A stretch of DNA of 64,000 nucleotides from Shewanella holmiensis (GCF_025370255.1 NZ_JAMTCD010000007.1:1-64000); one strand, 5' to 3'. Counted from the stretch's first letter, positions 46,586 to 56,001 are shown. Numbers and translations are program-made. The notes: a model not told the origin generated them from the letters alone.

Positions 46586-46644
46586 CGTTTTGCAAAAATA
46601 TAACATCTCTCAGCACATATAAGCCAGCTAAGTGATGCCACTGA

Positions 46645-46668
46645 AGCCCGCACTCCCGCGGGCTTTTT
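46645..46668 (+). terminator. Terminator of the alcohol dehydrogenase gene
   Basis: AGCCCGC pairs with GCGGGCT around ACTCCC, followed by a T run. Confidence 0.9.
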
Positions 46669-46810
46669 ATTGGTTAAATTTTGTTTACCAACAACTGGTT
46701 AGAAGATACATTAGTAAAAGCGAACCTACCTCTCAGTTCTGATAATATCGATTGACCCCTAATGAATTTAAGGTCTATGATGAATCAACTTAAAAAAAAA
46801 GGTACTCACC

Positions 46811-47176
46811 ATGACAGCGATTACTCATGTTCACAATTACACCGTTCGTTGCCCTCATTATCAACAAAATGACAAACAAGCCAGTTGGCAGAATCACATC
46901 GAAGTTAACCATTCTTGCGAAATAGCCTTAGACAGAATCACCAAATGGCATAACAATGCTGGTAGTAAACTATTTGAAATCGACGGTATTACAATTCGTA
47001 AAGCCGATAAAGAAGAAGCTTACTTTGCAATGCAAAGCAGCCGCTTGAAGCACGATGGTCATGGCTTAGTGACATTTAAGGTTTACTTGGATAATTGTTG
47101 TCAAGATGCGTCGGTGAATGACATCATGACTCATCTTATCCAGGATTATCAGCAACGCTGCGAAAAAATTAGTTAA
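46811..47176 (+). CDS. Unknown 121-aa protein
   Basis: I do not recognise this protein. It is soluble, has no signal peptide, and is rich in His and Cys (HVHNYTVRCPHY, NHSCEIAL, LDNCC, RLKHDGHG). GGT-based ribosome site before ATG. Its TAA stop is the first bases of the palindromic repeat that follows, so the repeat insertion may have set the present C-terminus. Length and coding bias look real; no function can be given. Confidence 0.65.
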   Translation: MTAITHVHNYTVRCPHYQQNDKQASWQNHIEVNHSCEIALDRITKWHNNAGSKLFEIDGITIRKADKEEAYFAMQSSRLKHDGHGLVTFKVYLDNCCQDASVNDIMTHLIQDYQQRCEKIS

Positions 47177-47370
47177 CATCAACTCGGGTTGATAGATGGG
47201 CTCAATAAGCTGAACTCAACAGATTTAGCTAGTTTTTTAGCAAACTTGTAATTTGTTTTGAAAACAAGGCACATTAACACGTCAATAGCTGGCCTATTGC
47301 ACGTTAATGAAACGCAGTTAGCATGACAAAGGACTGTTTGGTCAGCGTTTATTATCCCAAGCTGAGGTTA
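47174..47370 (-). repeat. ~196-bp palindromic dispersed repeat, copy 2
   Basis: Read on the minus strand it aligns end to end with 16552-16747, including the central CAATAG/CTATTG hairpin and both terminal inverted repeats. It starts within the stop codon of the 121-aa gene and stops before the terminator at 47397. No coding content. Confidence 0.85.
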
Positions 47371-47396
47371 GTTGATTAACCTGCGTTAAAATAAAC

Positions 47397-47426
47397 AAAA
47401 AAGCTTAGTAAATACTAAGCTTTTTT
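47397..47426. terminator. Bidirectional terminator
   Basis: GCTTAGTA pairs with TACTAAGC with a very short AA centre, framed by A6 and T6. It serves the convergent RssB-like gene and read-through from the left. Confidence 0.85.
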
Positions 47427-47446
47427 GTACTGACTTTGAGAAAGAA

Positions 47447-48580
47447 CTAACCACAATCAAGTTGCATAAACCCCCCAGCATGGATGTTTTCATCAAACAC
47501 TAACCCTTTAAAATGATTGTTAAGTAATTCTTGTTGATGTTCTTGATGATGGGTACCAATACAAAGATTTTCCCCCGCAGCCAGTTGTCGTTTCTGCACA
47601 CTAGGTTTACTCCACAATACAGAGCCGATAGGCTGGCAATCTGGTAATGCTAAAGGTAATAAACCTGTGGTGTTACGTAAAAAACACCGTAATCCTGTAC
47701 CTGCGCGAGCGATTGTTGCCTCGTAATGGGATAAATCAACACAGATATAAATCATATCAGTAATGATGTGTAGCCCAGACCCCACCATTCGCGCATTCAA
47801 GTAGTTCAACATCTCTGTAGGGCAAAGAAGCGCATTACTTGATCCTCTTCGAAAATTTTTCAGCTTCTGATTGATAAAACTACTCAGCAAAACACAACCA
47901 AAAGCAGCACTATTATCTTCTGGCTTAAAATGCGCCATATACATAATAAGATGCTTCTCTCCCACCATAGTGGAATCAATAAAATAAGCACTGACGTCAC
48001 TGTTTTTGTATAAGCTGTAATCAATCGATGCATGGGGATATTGAATGTGGGATGAAGGGAAAAGCTGTTGCTGAACATTCTTAGCTGCGTGAGCACTTTG
48101 CTCTAACATTAATAGGTTGTCGTTTAACTCTTGATAGGACAATTCTGCCAGCTGACGCGCGAAAACATCCGTTGGATCATAAGCCACTTTGGCTGAATGT
48201 TGCGCAGATTGACTTAACGCCTGCTCAATAGCGGCCTCAATAATAAATAAATCAGCGACTGGTTTAACAAGGTAATCACAAGCGCCAATACGTAATGCCT
48301 CAACCACGTCAGACATAACATCGTTACCAGAGATAACAATAGCGGGCACATTAGCATTAATGGCCATCATTTGCCGTAACATGGGTAAACCACCCAATTT
48401 AGGCATATTGAGATCAGCTATGACAATATCAAACTTAAGCTCGCTGAATAAATCCAAACCTTCTCTGCCATTACTGGCATGTCTAACGACAGCCCCTTTA
48501 CTGTGTAAAAAGTCTGTCAATAATTGACTGAAAATGGGGTCATCTTCAACAAATAAAACGGATATATCTGTTAGCGCCAT
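47447..48580 (-). CDS. RssB-like response regulator with degenerate phosphatase domain
   Basis: 377 aa. The receiver domain (1-125) is intact: acidic pair EDD, phospho-acceptor Asp in IVIADLNMPKLGG, VISGND and LVKPVAD. The C-terminal part (about 160-370) follows the SpoIIE/PP2C fold, but the metal-binding D-V-x-G-H motif is replaced (MYMAHFKPED), as in E. coli RssB. It could be a sigma-factor adaptor or anti-sigma partner switch; RpoS targeting is a guess. 45 bp separate it from mlaA, upstream on the same strand. Confidence 0.8.
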   Translation of the reverse strand: MALTDISVLFVEDDPIFSQLLTDFLHSKGAVVRHASNGREGLDLFSELKFDIVIADLNMPKLGGLPMLRQMMAINANVPAIVISGNDVMSDVVEALRIGACDYLVKPVADLFIIEAAIEQALSQSAQHSAKVAYDPTDVFARQLAELSYQELNDNLLMLEQSAHAAKNVQQQLFPSSHIQYPHASIDYSLYKNSDVSAYFIDSTMVGEKHLIMYMAHFKPEDNSAAFGCVLLSSFINQKLKNFRRGSSNALLCPTEMLNYLNARMVGSGLHIITDMIYICVDLSHYEATIARAGTGLRCFLRNTTGLLPLALPDCQPIGSVLWSKPSVQKRQLAAGENLCIGTHHQEHQQELLNNHFKGLVFDENIHAGGFMQLDCG

Positions 48581-48625
48581 ACTACAACTCCACAGATGAA
48601 AACCTGCCAGAGTTATAGTCTCTGG

Positions 48626-49414
48626 CTATTCTAGCTCATCCATATACTCATCTAAAAGCTCATCATCTTGTTGATTTTTAGGCACATTACCATCATAAAC
48701 TTTATAATCCATGTGCTGAAAAAAGGCTTCCTTTACAAAGGTATATGGGTCAAGCGCATTATCTAATAACCTTTCCTGATCGATGGCTGCGGCGCGGGTA
48801 TTTAGGCCTTTTAATCCCCACTTCAATGCTGATTGCCAAAAAGTAAAGTCAGACAAAGGAAAGTATAGACTATCAACCCAATCTGACGCGAGTTCACGCG
48901 TAACATAAGGTCCTAAAAAGGGTGCCATAAAATAAGGACCATTTGGCACGCCGTAGTAACCGAGGACTTCATTGAAGTCATCATCTTTACGTGGCATTCC
49001 CATCATCTCTGCGACATCAACAATGCCTAAAAGTCCGATGGTACTGTTTATGGTAAAACGTCCACCCGCATTAGCAGACCAAGCCCACTTGCCTTGCAGC
49101 GCATTATTCACCATCGAGTTGGGCTCTTCAAAATTACGCACAAAATTATCAACCCCAGTTTTTACTGGTAGGGGAATATAATCATTGTAACCATGCGCCA
49201 CAGGTCTAAATAAATACTTATCAAAATACAAATAATTTAGATCCCACATCGCGCGGTTAAATCCTTCAAAAGGATCGCGCGGATCATTATAGCTAACGGT
49301 AACCGAAGGGGTGACATCATCCGTTTGCAGTGGCTTATTATCGGGCTCATTTGCAGCTGCTAAACACGAATTAAGCAACAACAAAGGAAGCAACATCCTT
49401 TTATACTTCGTCAT
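48626..49414 (-). CDS. mlaA: Outer-membrane lipid asymmetry lipoprotein MlaA
   Basis: 262 aa (VacJ). Lipobox LNSC with Cys at residue 17, then DPFEGFNRAMWDLNYLYFDKYLFRPVAHGY, typical of MlaA, and GRFTINSTIGLLGIVDVAEMMG. Removes misplaced phospholipids from the outer leaflet together with the Mla ABC system encoded elsewhere. Its RssB-like neighbour is a likely co-transcript. Confidence 0.95.
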   Translation of the reverse strand: MTKYKRMLLPLLLLNSCLAAANEPDNKPLQTDDVTPSVTVSYNDPRDPFEGFNRAMWDLNYLYFDKYLFRPVAHGYNDYIPLPVKTGVDNFVRNFEEPNSMVNNALQGKWAWSANAGGRFTINSTIGLLGIVDVAEMMGMPRKDDDFNEVLGYYGVPNGPYFMAPFLGPYVTRELASDWVDSLYFPLSDFTFWQSALKWGLKGLNTRAAAIDQERLLDNALDPYTFVKEAFFQHMDYKVYDGNVPKNQQDDELLDEYMDELE

Positions 49415-49478
49415 AACACTCTCTTAAAAAGACAACGGCTAAAGCGAATAAACAAACTGCTATTTTTGTCGTTTTTAT

Positions 49479-49505
49479 TAAAGCAATGATTGTTCAAGTC
49501 GATAA
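49479..49505 (+). promoter_or_regulatory. Sigma-28 (FliA) promoter of the fliK-like gene
   Basis: TAAA (49479-49482), a 15-bp spacer and GTCGATAA (49498-49505) match TAAA-N15-GCCGATAA with one mismatch. The transcript would begin near 49512, about 180 nt before the gene. Confidence 0.78.
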
Positions 49506-49691
49506 ATATTGAGATAGTGAATCTCGATTTCAATTCTTGACGGTTAAATAAGTCGAACTGACTATTAACTCTAAAAAGCGTTCAAGCCGCTAAGAATACT
49601 GTAGCCTTGATAAATCGCAAAATCAAAATTGTCATAATAGGTTAACTTTTAGCTCAATATTTTACAAACAGGGAACATTTAAGGCCATAAC

Positions 49692-51827
49692 ATGCAGGCG
49701 CCAAACGTTACAGTGCAATCATCTTCACCAGCAGGTAAAGACGCGGGTAAACCAGAACTTACAAACAAGATTACTGGTTCAGCTAACCAAATCCAAAATT
49801 TATCTCCCAGTAAATCGGTTACTGAAAACGTTCAGCCCCATGCCAATACAAGCTCAAGTAGCTCTTCAGTCACAGCCTCTTCTGCTGATAGAGTAACATC
49901 TGCACCAGCCCCAAACGCAGTGGTTGGGCAAACATCACCAACGGTAATAACCGTTAGTGATAAATCATTAATCGCGACAAACAATCTGCAACCCGTACAA
50001 GTAACCACACCTCAAACCGGCACGACGCCATCACAGACGGTGAATGTCACTATTGCAAATCAGCAATACCAGTTTAATTTGACCGTCGAATTACAAAAAT
50101 TATTGCAGACAACAAACAAAATAATGATTACGGCAGATGCTGTAAAAGCAATCAGTTTACAAAAGTTATCTTTAGAGACGAACTCGCCTCACTCAATGCC
50201 AAATGTTTCAGCAGCAAAACCTGCATTAGCACAAAATCAACTCTTACAAAGCCCATTGGTATTACTGGCTCAAGCCATTCAAATCAAATTACCAGCATCA
50301 CTCACAGCCCTTGCCACACAAAATGGGGTTTCTACCGCTCAATTATCACAACTTGCCTCTCGTCCACAGGGATATCCGCTACCCAATGCAGTTATTAATA
50401 AGCATCAGTTGACGTTTGTTGATGGACCGACGATCAAGTTAGACAATGTCAACCTAACGAAAGGGCAATATTTAGCCAATATTATTAAGGTAGATCAGCG
50501 TCTCGTATTAACATTAACCCCAATTCAAGCCGAAGTTAAAGTTAATTTAACTCCTTCAACATTAATGCCAGATGCGCTTGCCAATGCTAAACAAGAATCG
50601 ATTGTGATAAGTAAACCAGAACCCTCTCAACTACTGAATTTGTTATTTAAAAAGCTTGAGACATCATTGATAGCAACTGAGTTATCCGTCACTACAAAAA
50701 CGCCAAGCTTAACGGGTTCTGCGGACAATCAGCAAAAGCTGCCACCATCATCGATAACGAATGCGGATGCCAAATCGATTTCGGGTTCAGATACAATACC
50801 TAAGCACAAAATTGATGTTTCTGTGGCTCACAAAATGGCTCAAGATATTGCAGGATCTCTCAAAGGGCCAGCCTTAACAACTGAGTCAGTAAAAAACCTC
50901 ACTAAAGGTTTAGAGCATGTTTCTACAGGAGTGGTAGTCGAAAACTCAAAGTCATCTGTGGCAAATACGCATAAAGAAAACTTAGCCCCAATGGAGGTGC
51001 TGCAAAAAGCATTATCAAAAGCGGGAGCGATGCCACTGATGATACAAAAAAATATTCAACAACCTCAAAACTTGGCGTTAGAACTGCTGAAATTACTACC
51101 ACAACTTGCGCCACAACCTTTGACTACGCTGACAGAGCCGACGCATTTGCTAGGTGAGTTACACAGTATTACGAGTTTAAACCTTGCTCAAAGCCATACG
51201 CCAACGCAGGCACAATTGTTTTCTGGCGGAGCCATTACTACCTTATTTCAATTAATGTTAGGCGTAAGAGCTCAGAATTCAGGCAAGCAAATCAGCGATA
51301 AACTGCAAAACCATTTACAGTTACTGCAACGATTAACGGGCAAGCATACCAGTGGATTAGGCAGTCTACTTGGCTTACTCGAAAAGGCTGGTACGCTAGA
51401 CAGCATGAGTCAATTAGCTAGCAGTTTTCAATTATATCAACAAGCCAGCAGTGGAAATGAACAAGCTTTAAACTGGTACTTCTCACTCCCTTATTCGCTA
51501 AATCAACGAAATGAGCAATTTGAAGGGCATTTTCAAAAGGAAGACAATAATGATGCTGACAAACCAACAAACTGGCGTTTACAGCTAAAATTTAACTTAT
51601 CTGAGGGTGCAGTGTTAATACAAGCACATAAAAAAGATCAAGTATTGGATCTAAAGTTTAAAGGCAATAATCAGTATTTATTAGATAAAATAACCCGTTT
51701 TAATTCAGAGTTATCACAAAAAATAAGTCAAATTGGATTTACACCTGGTGAGTTTTCAACCCAAATAGCGAGTATTCCCGCAACCTTATTACCCGGCGAT
51801 CACTTTTTAGTAAAAACACGAGCATAA
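49692..51827 (+). CDS. FliK-like hook-length-control family protein
   Basis: 711 aa. The first ~160 residues are Ser/Thr/Gln/Pro-rich and disordered. The C-terminal ~110 residues have the FliK C-terminal pattern (WRLQLKFNLSEGAVLIQAH..., LKFKGNNQYLLDKITRFNSELSQKISQIGF). It is followed 18 bp later by a FlhB C-terminal-like gene, and FliK's partner in export switching is FlhB. It is unlikely to be the main fliK, which normally lies in the rod/hook cluster. Alternative: a ruler or surface protein of a related export function. Confidence 0.78.
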   Translation: MQAPNVTVQSSSPAGKDAGKPELTNKITGSANQIQNLSPSKSVTENVQPHANTSSSSSSVTASSADRVTSAPAPNAVVGQTSPTVITVSDKSLIATNNLQPVQVTTPQTGTTPSQTVNVTIANQQYQFNLTVELQKLLQTTNKIMITADAVKAISLQKLSLETNSPHSMPNVSAAKPALAQNQLLQSPLVLLAQAIQIKLPASLTALATQNGVSTAQLSQLASRPQGYPLPNAVINKHQLTFVDGPTIKLDNVNLTKGQYLANIIKVDQRLVLTLTPIQAEVKVNLTPSTLMPDALANAKQESIVISKPEPSQLLNLLFKKLETSLIATELSVTTKTPSLTGSADNQQKLPPSSITNADAKSISGSDTIPKHKIDVSVAHKMAQDIAGSLKGPALTTESVKNLTKGLEHVSTGVVVENSKSSVANTHKENLAPMEVLQKALSKAGAMPLMIQKNIQQPQNLALELLKLLPQLAPQPLTTLTEPTHLLGELHSITSLNLAQSHTPTQAQLFSGGAITTLFQLMLGVRAQNSGKQISDKLQNHLQLLQRLTGKHTSGLGSLLGLLEKAGTLDSMSQLASSFQLYQQASSGNEQALNWYFSLPYSLNQRNEQFEGHFQKEDNNDADKPTNWRLQLKFNLSEGAVLIQAHKKDQVLDLKFKGNNQYLLDKITRFNSELSQKISQIGFTPGEFSTQIASIPATLLPGDHFLVKTRA

Positions 51828-51845
51828 CGGACTTGAGAAATAAAT

Positions 51846-52163
51846 ATGCAAGATAATGATTCTACACCGAAAATAAAACAGGCTGTTGCACTGAGTTTTG
51901 ATGGGAAAAGTGCCCCCAAAGTTACCGCATCTGGCAAAGATCTGCTTGCAGAAGAAATTATATCTCTCGCTAAAGATGCAGGAGTGCATATTCATCAAGA
52001 TCCTCATTTGGCAGAATTTCTTCAATTGCTAGAAGTTGGCGAAGAAGTCCCTAAAGAACTGTATCTGTTGATTGCTGAATTGATTGCTTTTATTTACATG
52101 CTTGAAGGTAAATTTCCTGAGCAATGGAATAACTTGCATAAACGCATTTTGACTGAAGTGTAA
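51846..52163 (+). CDS. FlhB C-terminal-domain-like protein
   Basis: 105 aa resembling only the cytoplasmic tail of FlhB/YscU: AVALSFDGKSAPKVTASGKDLLAEEIISLAKDAGVHIHQDPHLAEFL. There are no membrane helices, and the autocleavage motif NPTH is absent, so this is the part of FlhB after the cleavage site. Such free FlhB-like tails can substitute for the cleaved domain in substrate switching. Paired with the FliK-like gene. Confidence 0.85.
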   Translation: MQDNDSTPKIKQAVALSFDGKSAPKVTASGKDLLAEEIISLAKDAGVHIHQDPHLAEFLQLLEVGEEVPKELYLLIAELIAFIYMLEGKFPEQWNNLHKRILTEV

Positions 52164-52271
52164 ACCGCAATTAAAGCTTCTATGGCAGCACAATTAGCAA
52201 CATAGTCAAATCGATGTCCAACATGATAAACTGTTTGCTCTAATCATCTTAAGTAATGACATCAAATATTC

Positions 52272-53609
52272 ATGAATGACTCTCTATTGCCCATCAGCAA
52301 AGTAGCCAATACTGGCGCCGAAAAACGTGCCATTAGCTATGCCAATACGATTTTTAATTTATTTGACAGTGTACTTAGCACTAAACAGCCCGCTGATCGT
52401 GTCATAGCAAACTACTTTAGAGAACATAAAAAACACGGTTCTAAAGATCGCCGTGTCATCAGAGAGAGCTTATTTGGTTTATTTCGTTGGTGGGGCTGGA
52501 TACAGCAACTTGGCAACCATAAACAAGAAGACATTTTTTTCAGTATGCTAGCCAGTGCGGCACAACTTGAAAACCACCCATGGGGTGATATTCGTGACGG
52601 CTGGCTTGCCTTTAGTCAGCACTGTGAAGTGTTAACACCTCTTCCGGTACCAACATCTGAAAGTGTTAGCGATAAGCTTTTGGCTTTTCAACAGTTTTCA
52701 AATATTCACACAACAAGCATAGACCAATTATTACCGGATTGGTTTTGGCAACATTGCATAATTGAGTCGGAGGTTGAAAAACAATTATTCATTCAAGCAA
52801 TGAGTACCCGTCCTCCCATTTGGGCTAGAGCACAGCAAGCGTCGAGACATGTGGTATTACAAAAATTATCACGGGATAACGTAGAAGCAAGTGGCTCTGA
52901 ATTTTTCGATGATACGATTAATCTGGGTCATAACAGCATCAATCTAAACCAAGTCGCGGCATATACTGAGGGATATTTAGAAATACAAGATCTGGCTTCA
53001 CAGGTTATTGGCCAAATGTGTGCTCCACAAGCGAACAGTGAATGGTGGGATGCATGTTCTGGTGCTGGAGGCAAGAGTCTACAATTATTATCATTAATGC
53101 AGCAGGCTGGCATTGAAGGGAATATTATTGCATCAGATATTCGCACTAGCGCGCTTAATGAATTGTTAAAACGCGCCAAAAGAGCCCATTTTAAACATAT
53201 CAGTATTACCCCTTGGAAGACGGAGTTACTTCCGGTAAAAGCCGATTACTTTGATGGCGTTTTAGTCGATGCGCCTTGCAGTTGTACTGGCACCTGGAGA
53301 AGAAATCCTGATATGCGCTGGATTGATGATGTCAGTGCGATTACGGAAAAGCCTGAACTACAATTAGATATTTTAAAACGCAGCGCTGAAGCGGTAAAAA
53401 TGGGCGGAGCATTGCTTTACGCAACATGTTCATTAACCGAAATTGAAAATCAATCTGTCGTAAACGCTTTTTTGAAAGCCAATACACAATTTGAACTTGA
53501 ATGTCTTACGCATCCTTTCACTGGAGAATCAACTACAATGCTTACGGTGTGGCCACAACAAGCAGACACTGATGGTATGTTCGTTGTCAAAATGCGTCGT
53601 AAATGTTGA
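52272..53609 (+). CDS. RsmB/NOP-family rRNA cytosine-C5 methyltransferase
   Basis: 445 aa. The C-terminal Rossmann domain has motif I ACSGAGGKSLQLL, NIIASDIRTSAL, motif IV DAPCSCTGTWRRNPDMRW (first Cys) and motif VI YATCSLTEIENQSVV (catalytic Cys). The N-terminal ~180 residues are helical and differ from the NusB-like domain of RsmB, so the exact target C is unknown. Transcribed from its own start 108 bp after the FlhB-like gene. Confidence 0.88.
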   Translation: MNDSLLPISKVANTGAEKRAISYANTIFNLFDSVLSTKQPADRVIANYFREHKKHGSKDRRVIRESLFGLFRWWGWIQQLGNHKQEDIFFSMLASAAQLENHPWGDIRDGWLAFSQHCEVLTPLPVPTSESVSDKLLAFQQFSNIHTTSIDQLLPDWFWQHCIIESEVEKQLFIQAMSTRPPIWARAQQASRHVVLQKLSRDNVEASGSEFFDDTINLGHNSINLNQVAAYTEGYLEIQDLASQVIGQMCAPQANSEWWDACSGAGGKSLQLLSLMQQAGIEGNIIASDIRTSALNELLKRAKRAHFKHISITPWKTELLPVKADYFDGVLVDAPCSCTGTWRRNPDMRWIDDVSAITEKPELQLDILKRSAEAVKMGGALLYATCSLTEIENQSVVNAFLKANTQFELECLTHPFTGESTTMLTVWPQQADTDGMFVVKMRRKC

Positions 53610-53732
53610 TTATAAAAGCGTTGAAAGACATCTAGGGTTTGATTTCAATGGTTAGACAATATTGAACGCAAACCTCTTTTCACCATGATTTTTGAAGATT
53701 GATTTTTAGTGATAATTGTCTGAGATGATTTT

Positions 53733-53763
53733 TAAGGTAAGTTTAAATATTAAACTTACCTTA
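53733..53763. terminator. Perfect hairpin after the methyltransferase gene
   Basis: A 14-bp perfect stem (TAAGGTAAGTTTAA and its complement) around a 3-base loop. It lies next to the following hairpin; together they separate convergent genes. Confidence 0.65.
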
Positions 53764-53767
53764 CAAA

Positions 53768-53793
53768 AATGCCATTACAGTTGTAATGGCATT
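53768..53793 (-). terminator. Terminator after the DUF2802 gene
   Basis: AATGCCATTACA and its complement form a 12-bp stem around GT; on the minus strand TTTTTG follows. Confidence 0.8.
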
Positions 53794-53812
53794 GGTTTAC
53801 AGGGGGGGAACA

Positions 53813-54211
53813 TTACTTCTTATGTAAACGCAATAAAAGCTCAACCTCAGCTTTGGGTAATTCACATTCCCGCATCAGCTCTTCGATATCTGCACCTAAA
53901 GCAATCATTTTCACGGCTCTAGAATACAACTTAGCTTGTGGATCTTGCTGGCTACTTTCTTCAATTAATTCAGATTGAGCAGTGAGTTTTTTTTCAATTT
54001 CAATCAGCTTACGACCCATGCCGATGGTACCGCTTCGAAGTTCATTGAGTTCTCTTTTTACAGCCTCTCTTTGGCGGTCGCTTTCTTTAACAAGTAGCGT
54101 CAACGCTTCTACCCTACCTCTCAATCTACTGGATTGCTTTTGCAAGTAGAACATTAATCCAACACTCGAAATAACATACACTAAGGCTGCAATTAAATAT
54201 TCATTACCCAT
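53813..54211 (-). CDS. DUF2802 domain protein
   Basis: 132 aa. One N-terminal membrane helix (about 4-22), a coiled-coil middle (25-90) and a C-terminal conserved part (KMIALGADIEELMRECELPKAEVELLLRLHKK) resembling a helix-turn-helix. It closes flagellar/chemotaxis operons downstream of cheW in related genera. Function unknown. A terminator lies between it and cheW. Confidence 0.85.
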   Translation of the reverse strand: MGNEYLIAALVYVISSVGLMFYLQKQSSRLRGRVEALTLLVKESDRQREAVKRELNELRSGTIGMGRKLIEIEKKLTAQSELIEESSQQDPQAKLYSRAVKMIALGADIEELMRECELPKAEVELLLRLHKK

Positions 54212-54232
54212 GCTTCATTCTCAAAAAAACAA

Positions 54233-54266
54233 TAACAAAAAAGCCAGCATACTGAATGAGCTGGCG
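54233..54266 (-). terminator. Terminator downstream of cheW
   Basis: GCCAGC/GCTGGC stem with an 11-base loop; on the minus strand TTTTTTG follows. It lies before the DUF2802 gene, so that gene may be expressed at a lower level or from its own promoter. Confidence 0.8.
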
Positions 54267-54286
54267 CTTTGTCACTGAAAATGTCG

Positions 54287-54781
54287 TTAAATATCGCTTA
54301 ATTCAGCCCATTCGTCATCGGATAATAACTTATCTAGATCTACCAAGATCAATAATTCATTATCACGATTACTCACGCCTTGAATAAATTTAGCACTTTC
54401 TTCAGTACCAACATTCGGTGCATTATCAATTTCTGAACGACGTAAATAAACGACCTCAGCCACGCTATCGACTAAAATACCAATGACTTGTTTTTCCGCT
54501 TCAATGATTACAATACGCGTTGAATCATCGACATCAGCAGATTGGAGACCAAATCGTGATCGGGTATCAATAACCGTAACAACATTGCCACGAAGATTGA
54601 TAATTCCTAATACATAATTAGGCGCACCCGGCACAGGCGCGATTTCCGTGTAACGCAATACTTCTTGCACTTGCATTACATTAATACCATAGGTTTCATT
54701 ATCTAATTTAAATGTAACCCACTGTAATACTGCATCGTCTGAACCTGCAGCGACAGCTGCTACACTTCTAGAATCACTCAT
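54287..54781 (-). CDS. cheW: Chemotaxis coupling protein CheW
   Basis: 164 aa. Links receptors to CheA. The two SH3-like subdomains include FKLDNETYGINVMQVQEVLRYTEIAPVPGAPNYVLGIINLRGNVVTVID and the receptor-contact Arg in NLRGN. 2 bp after the parP-like gene, so co-translated. Confidence 0.96.
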   Translation of the reverse strand: MSDSRSVAAVAAGSDDAVLQWVTFKLDNETYGINVMQVQEVLRYTEIAPVPGAPNYVLGIINLRGNVVTVIDTRSRFGLQSADVDDSTRIVIIEAEKQVIGILVDSVAEVVYLRRSEIDNAPNVGTEESAKFIQGVSNRDNELLILVDLDKLLSDDEWAELSDI

Positions 54782-54783
54782 AG

Positions 54784-56001
54784 TTAACCTCGGTCAATCG
54801 AATCCTGACAACCTAAACCTGCATCAAGCATGTCAATTAACGCTTGTACATGCAATATGCCACACATTTGTTGTTTTACTACTCCTGCAAGCCATGGACG
54901 CTTGCCGGGCTTTTCACGCCAATTGACGTGTGATTTATCAATTTTTACAGCATTGACTAATGATTCACAAGCCAGTCCCCATCGACTGTCTTCCAACATC
55001 ACAAGATATTGATAATCTATAGACTCTGCCATCTGTGGTGAATACTTCTCAGGCATAACCCATGCACATGTATCCACAACGTTAATTTTTTCTTCTCTGT
55101 GAGGCTGAACTCCTAAAAACCATTTTGGTCGACCAATTAAATGGTTAATACGCTCAACCTTCACTATGCCACCTAAACTTACCAATGGTACTGCGAGTGT
55201 GAGTCCTGCAACTTTGAAAAACAACACTTGAAACTCTTCATCAAGAACCTGCTGAAGGTTTTCAGTAATACTAGGCGGCGTTGCACCCAACTGAGTCTGA
55301 GCTACGACGTCAGATTGTTCTTCACCATTAATAATAGCCTTATTTATCGGGCTTGGGGTTGTTTCTGCTAACTTTATATCGACTAACGGTTTGATTTCTT
55401 TATCTGCAACTGCATTTTTTTGCGTTAAAGCCGAAGTGACAGATGCTTTATTAACCGCCACATCGGTTGCAAGCCCTAAGGCTTGCCTGACTTTATCTGC
55501 ACTTGCCTTTATTTCAACTGCTGTCATTAGCGGCTTTGGTTGAGCCTCAATAGCAGCTTGGGGCTCTGGTTTTGATACCGCAGAAAGCAGTTTCTCCAAC
55601 GCTTGTTTATTTATATTTTCAATCGGTTCGGCAAAGCTTCGCTCAGATGAAGGTTTGGCTATTGGTTGATACAAGCTGGCTGGCGTCGATGTAACAGAAT
55701 GATCTGATGACGGAATACTTCTATCTTGAACAACATGTTTACTGATTTCATTTGTTTCAAAAGATATTGATTTAATCGAATCCTCAATCGCTTTTGAGGG
55801 TTCAGCTTCAATATTGAAAGGAATGTCTTGTGCAGACTTTTTGGTCACTAATGGCACTGAGGCATCAGTTTTAGGTGCAACTGTACCTTGCGTCTTTAAA
55901 TTAGATTGCACAATTGGCGATTTCTCGACAGTGTCCTCAACTGGCTCTTTGAGAAGCAAGGCAAAATAATCAAAAACAGTTTCATCAACCGATTTTGACA
56001 T
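54784..56001 (-). CDS. parP: ParP-like CheW-domain protein
   Basis: 405 aa. The N-terminal ~260 residues are disordered and rich in Pro, Ser, Ala and Lys. The C-terminal ~140 residues form a CheW-like domain (LFFKVAGLTLAVPLVSLGGIVKVERINHL, VVDTCAWVMP, LACESLVNAVKI). In Vibrio, ParP with this architecture tethers CheA to the cell pole with the ParA-like ATPase ParC. Start ATG 56001 with AGGAG 7 nt upstream, overlapping the end of the ParA-like gene. Name inferred from context. Confidence 0.82.
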   Translation of the reverse strand: MSKSVDETVFDYFALLLKEPVEDTVEKSPIVQSNLKTQGTVAPKTDASVPLVTKKSAQDIPFNIEAEPSKAIEDSIKSISFETNEISKHVVQDRSIPSSDHSVTSTPASLYQPIAKPSSERSFAEPIENINKQALEKLLSAVSKPEPQAAIEAQPKPLMTAVEIKASADKVRQALGLATDVAVNKASVTSALTQKNAVADKEIKPLVDIKLAETTPSPINKAIINGEEQSDVVAQTQLGATPPSITENLQQVLDEEFQVLFFKVAGLTLAVPLVSLGGIVKVERINHLIGRPKWFLGVQPHREEKINVVDTCAWVMPEKYSPQMAESIDYQYLVMLEDSRWGLACESLVNAVKIDKSHVNWREKPGKRPWLAGVVKQQMCGILHVQALIDMLDAGLGCQDSIDRG

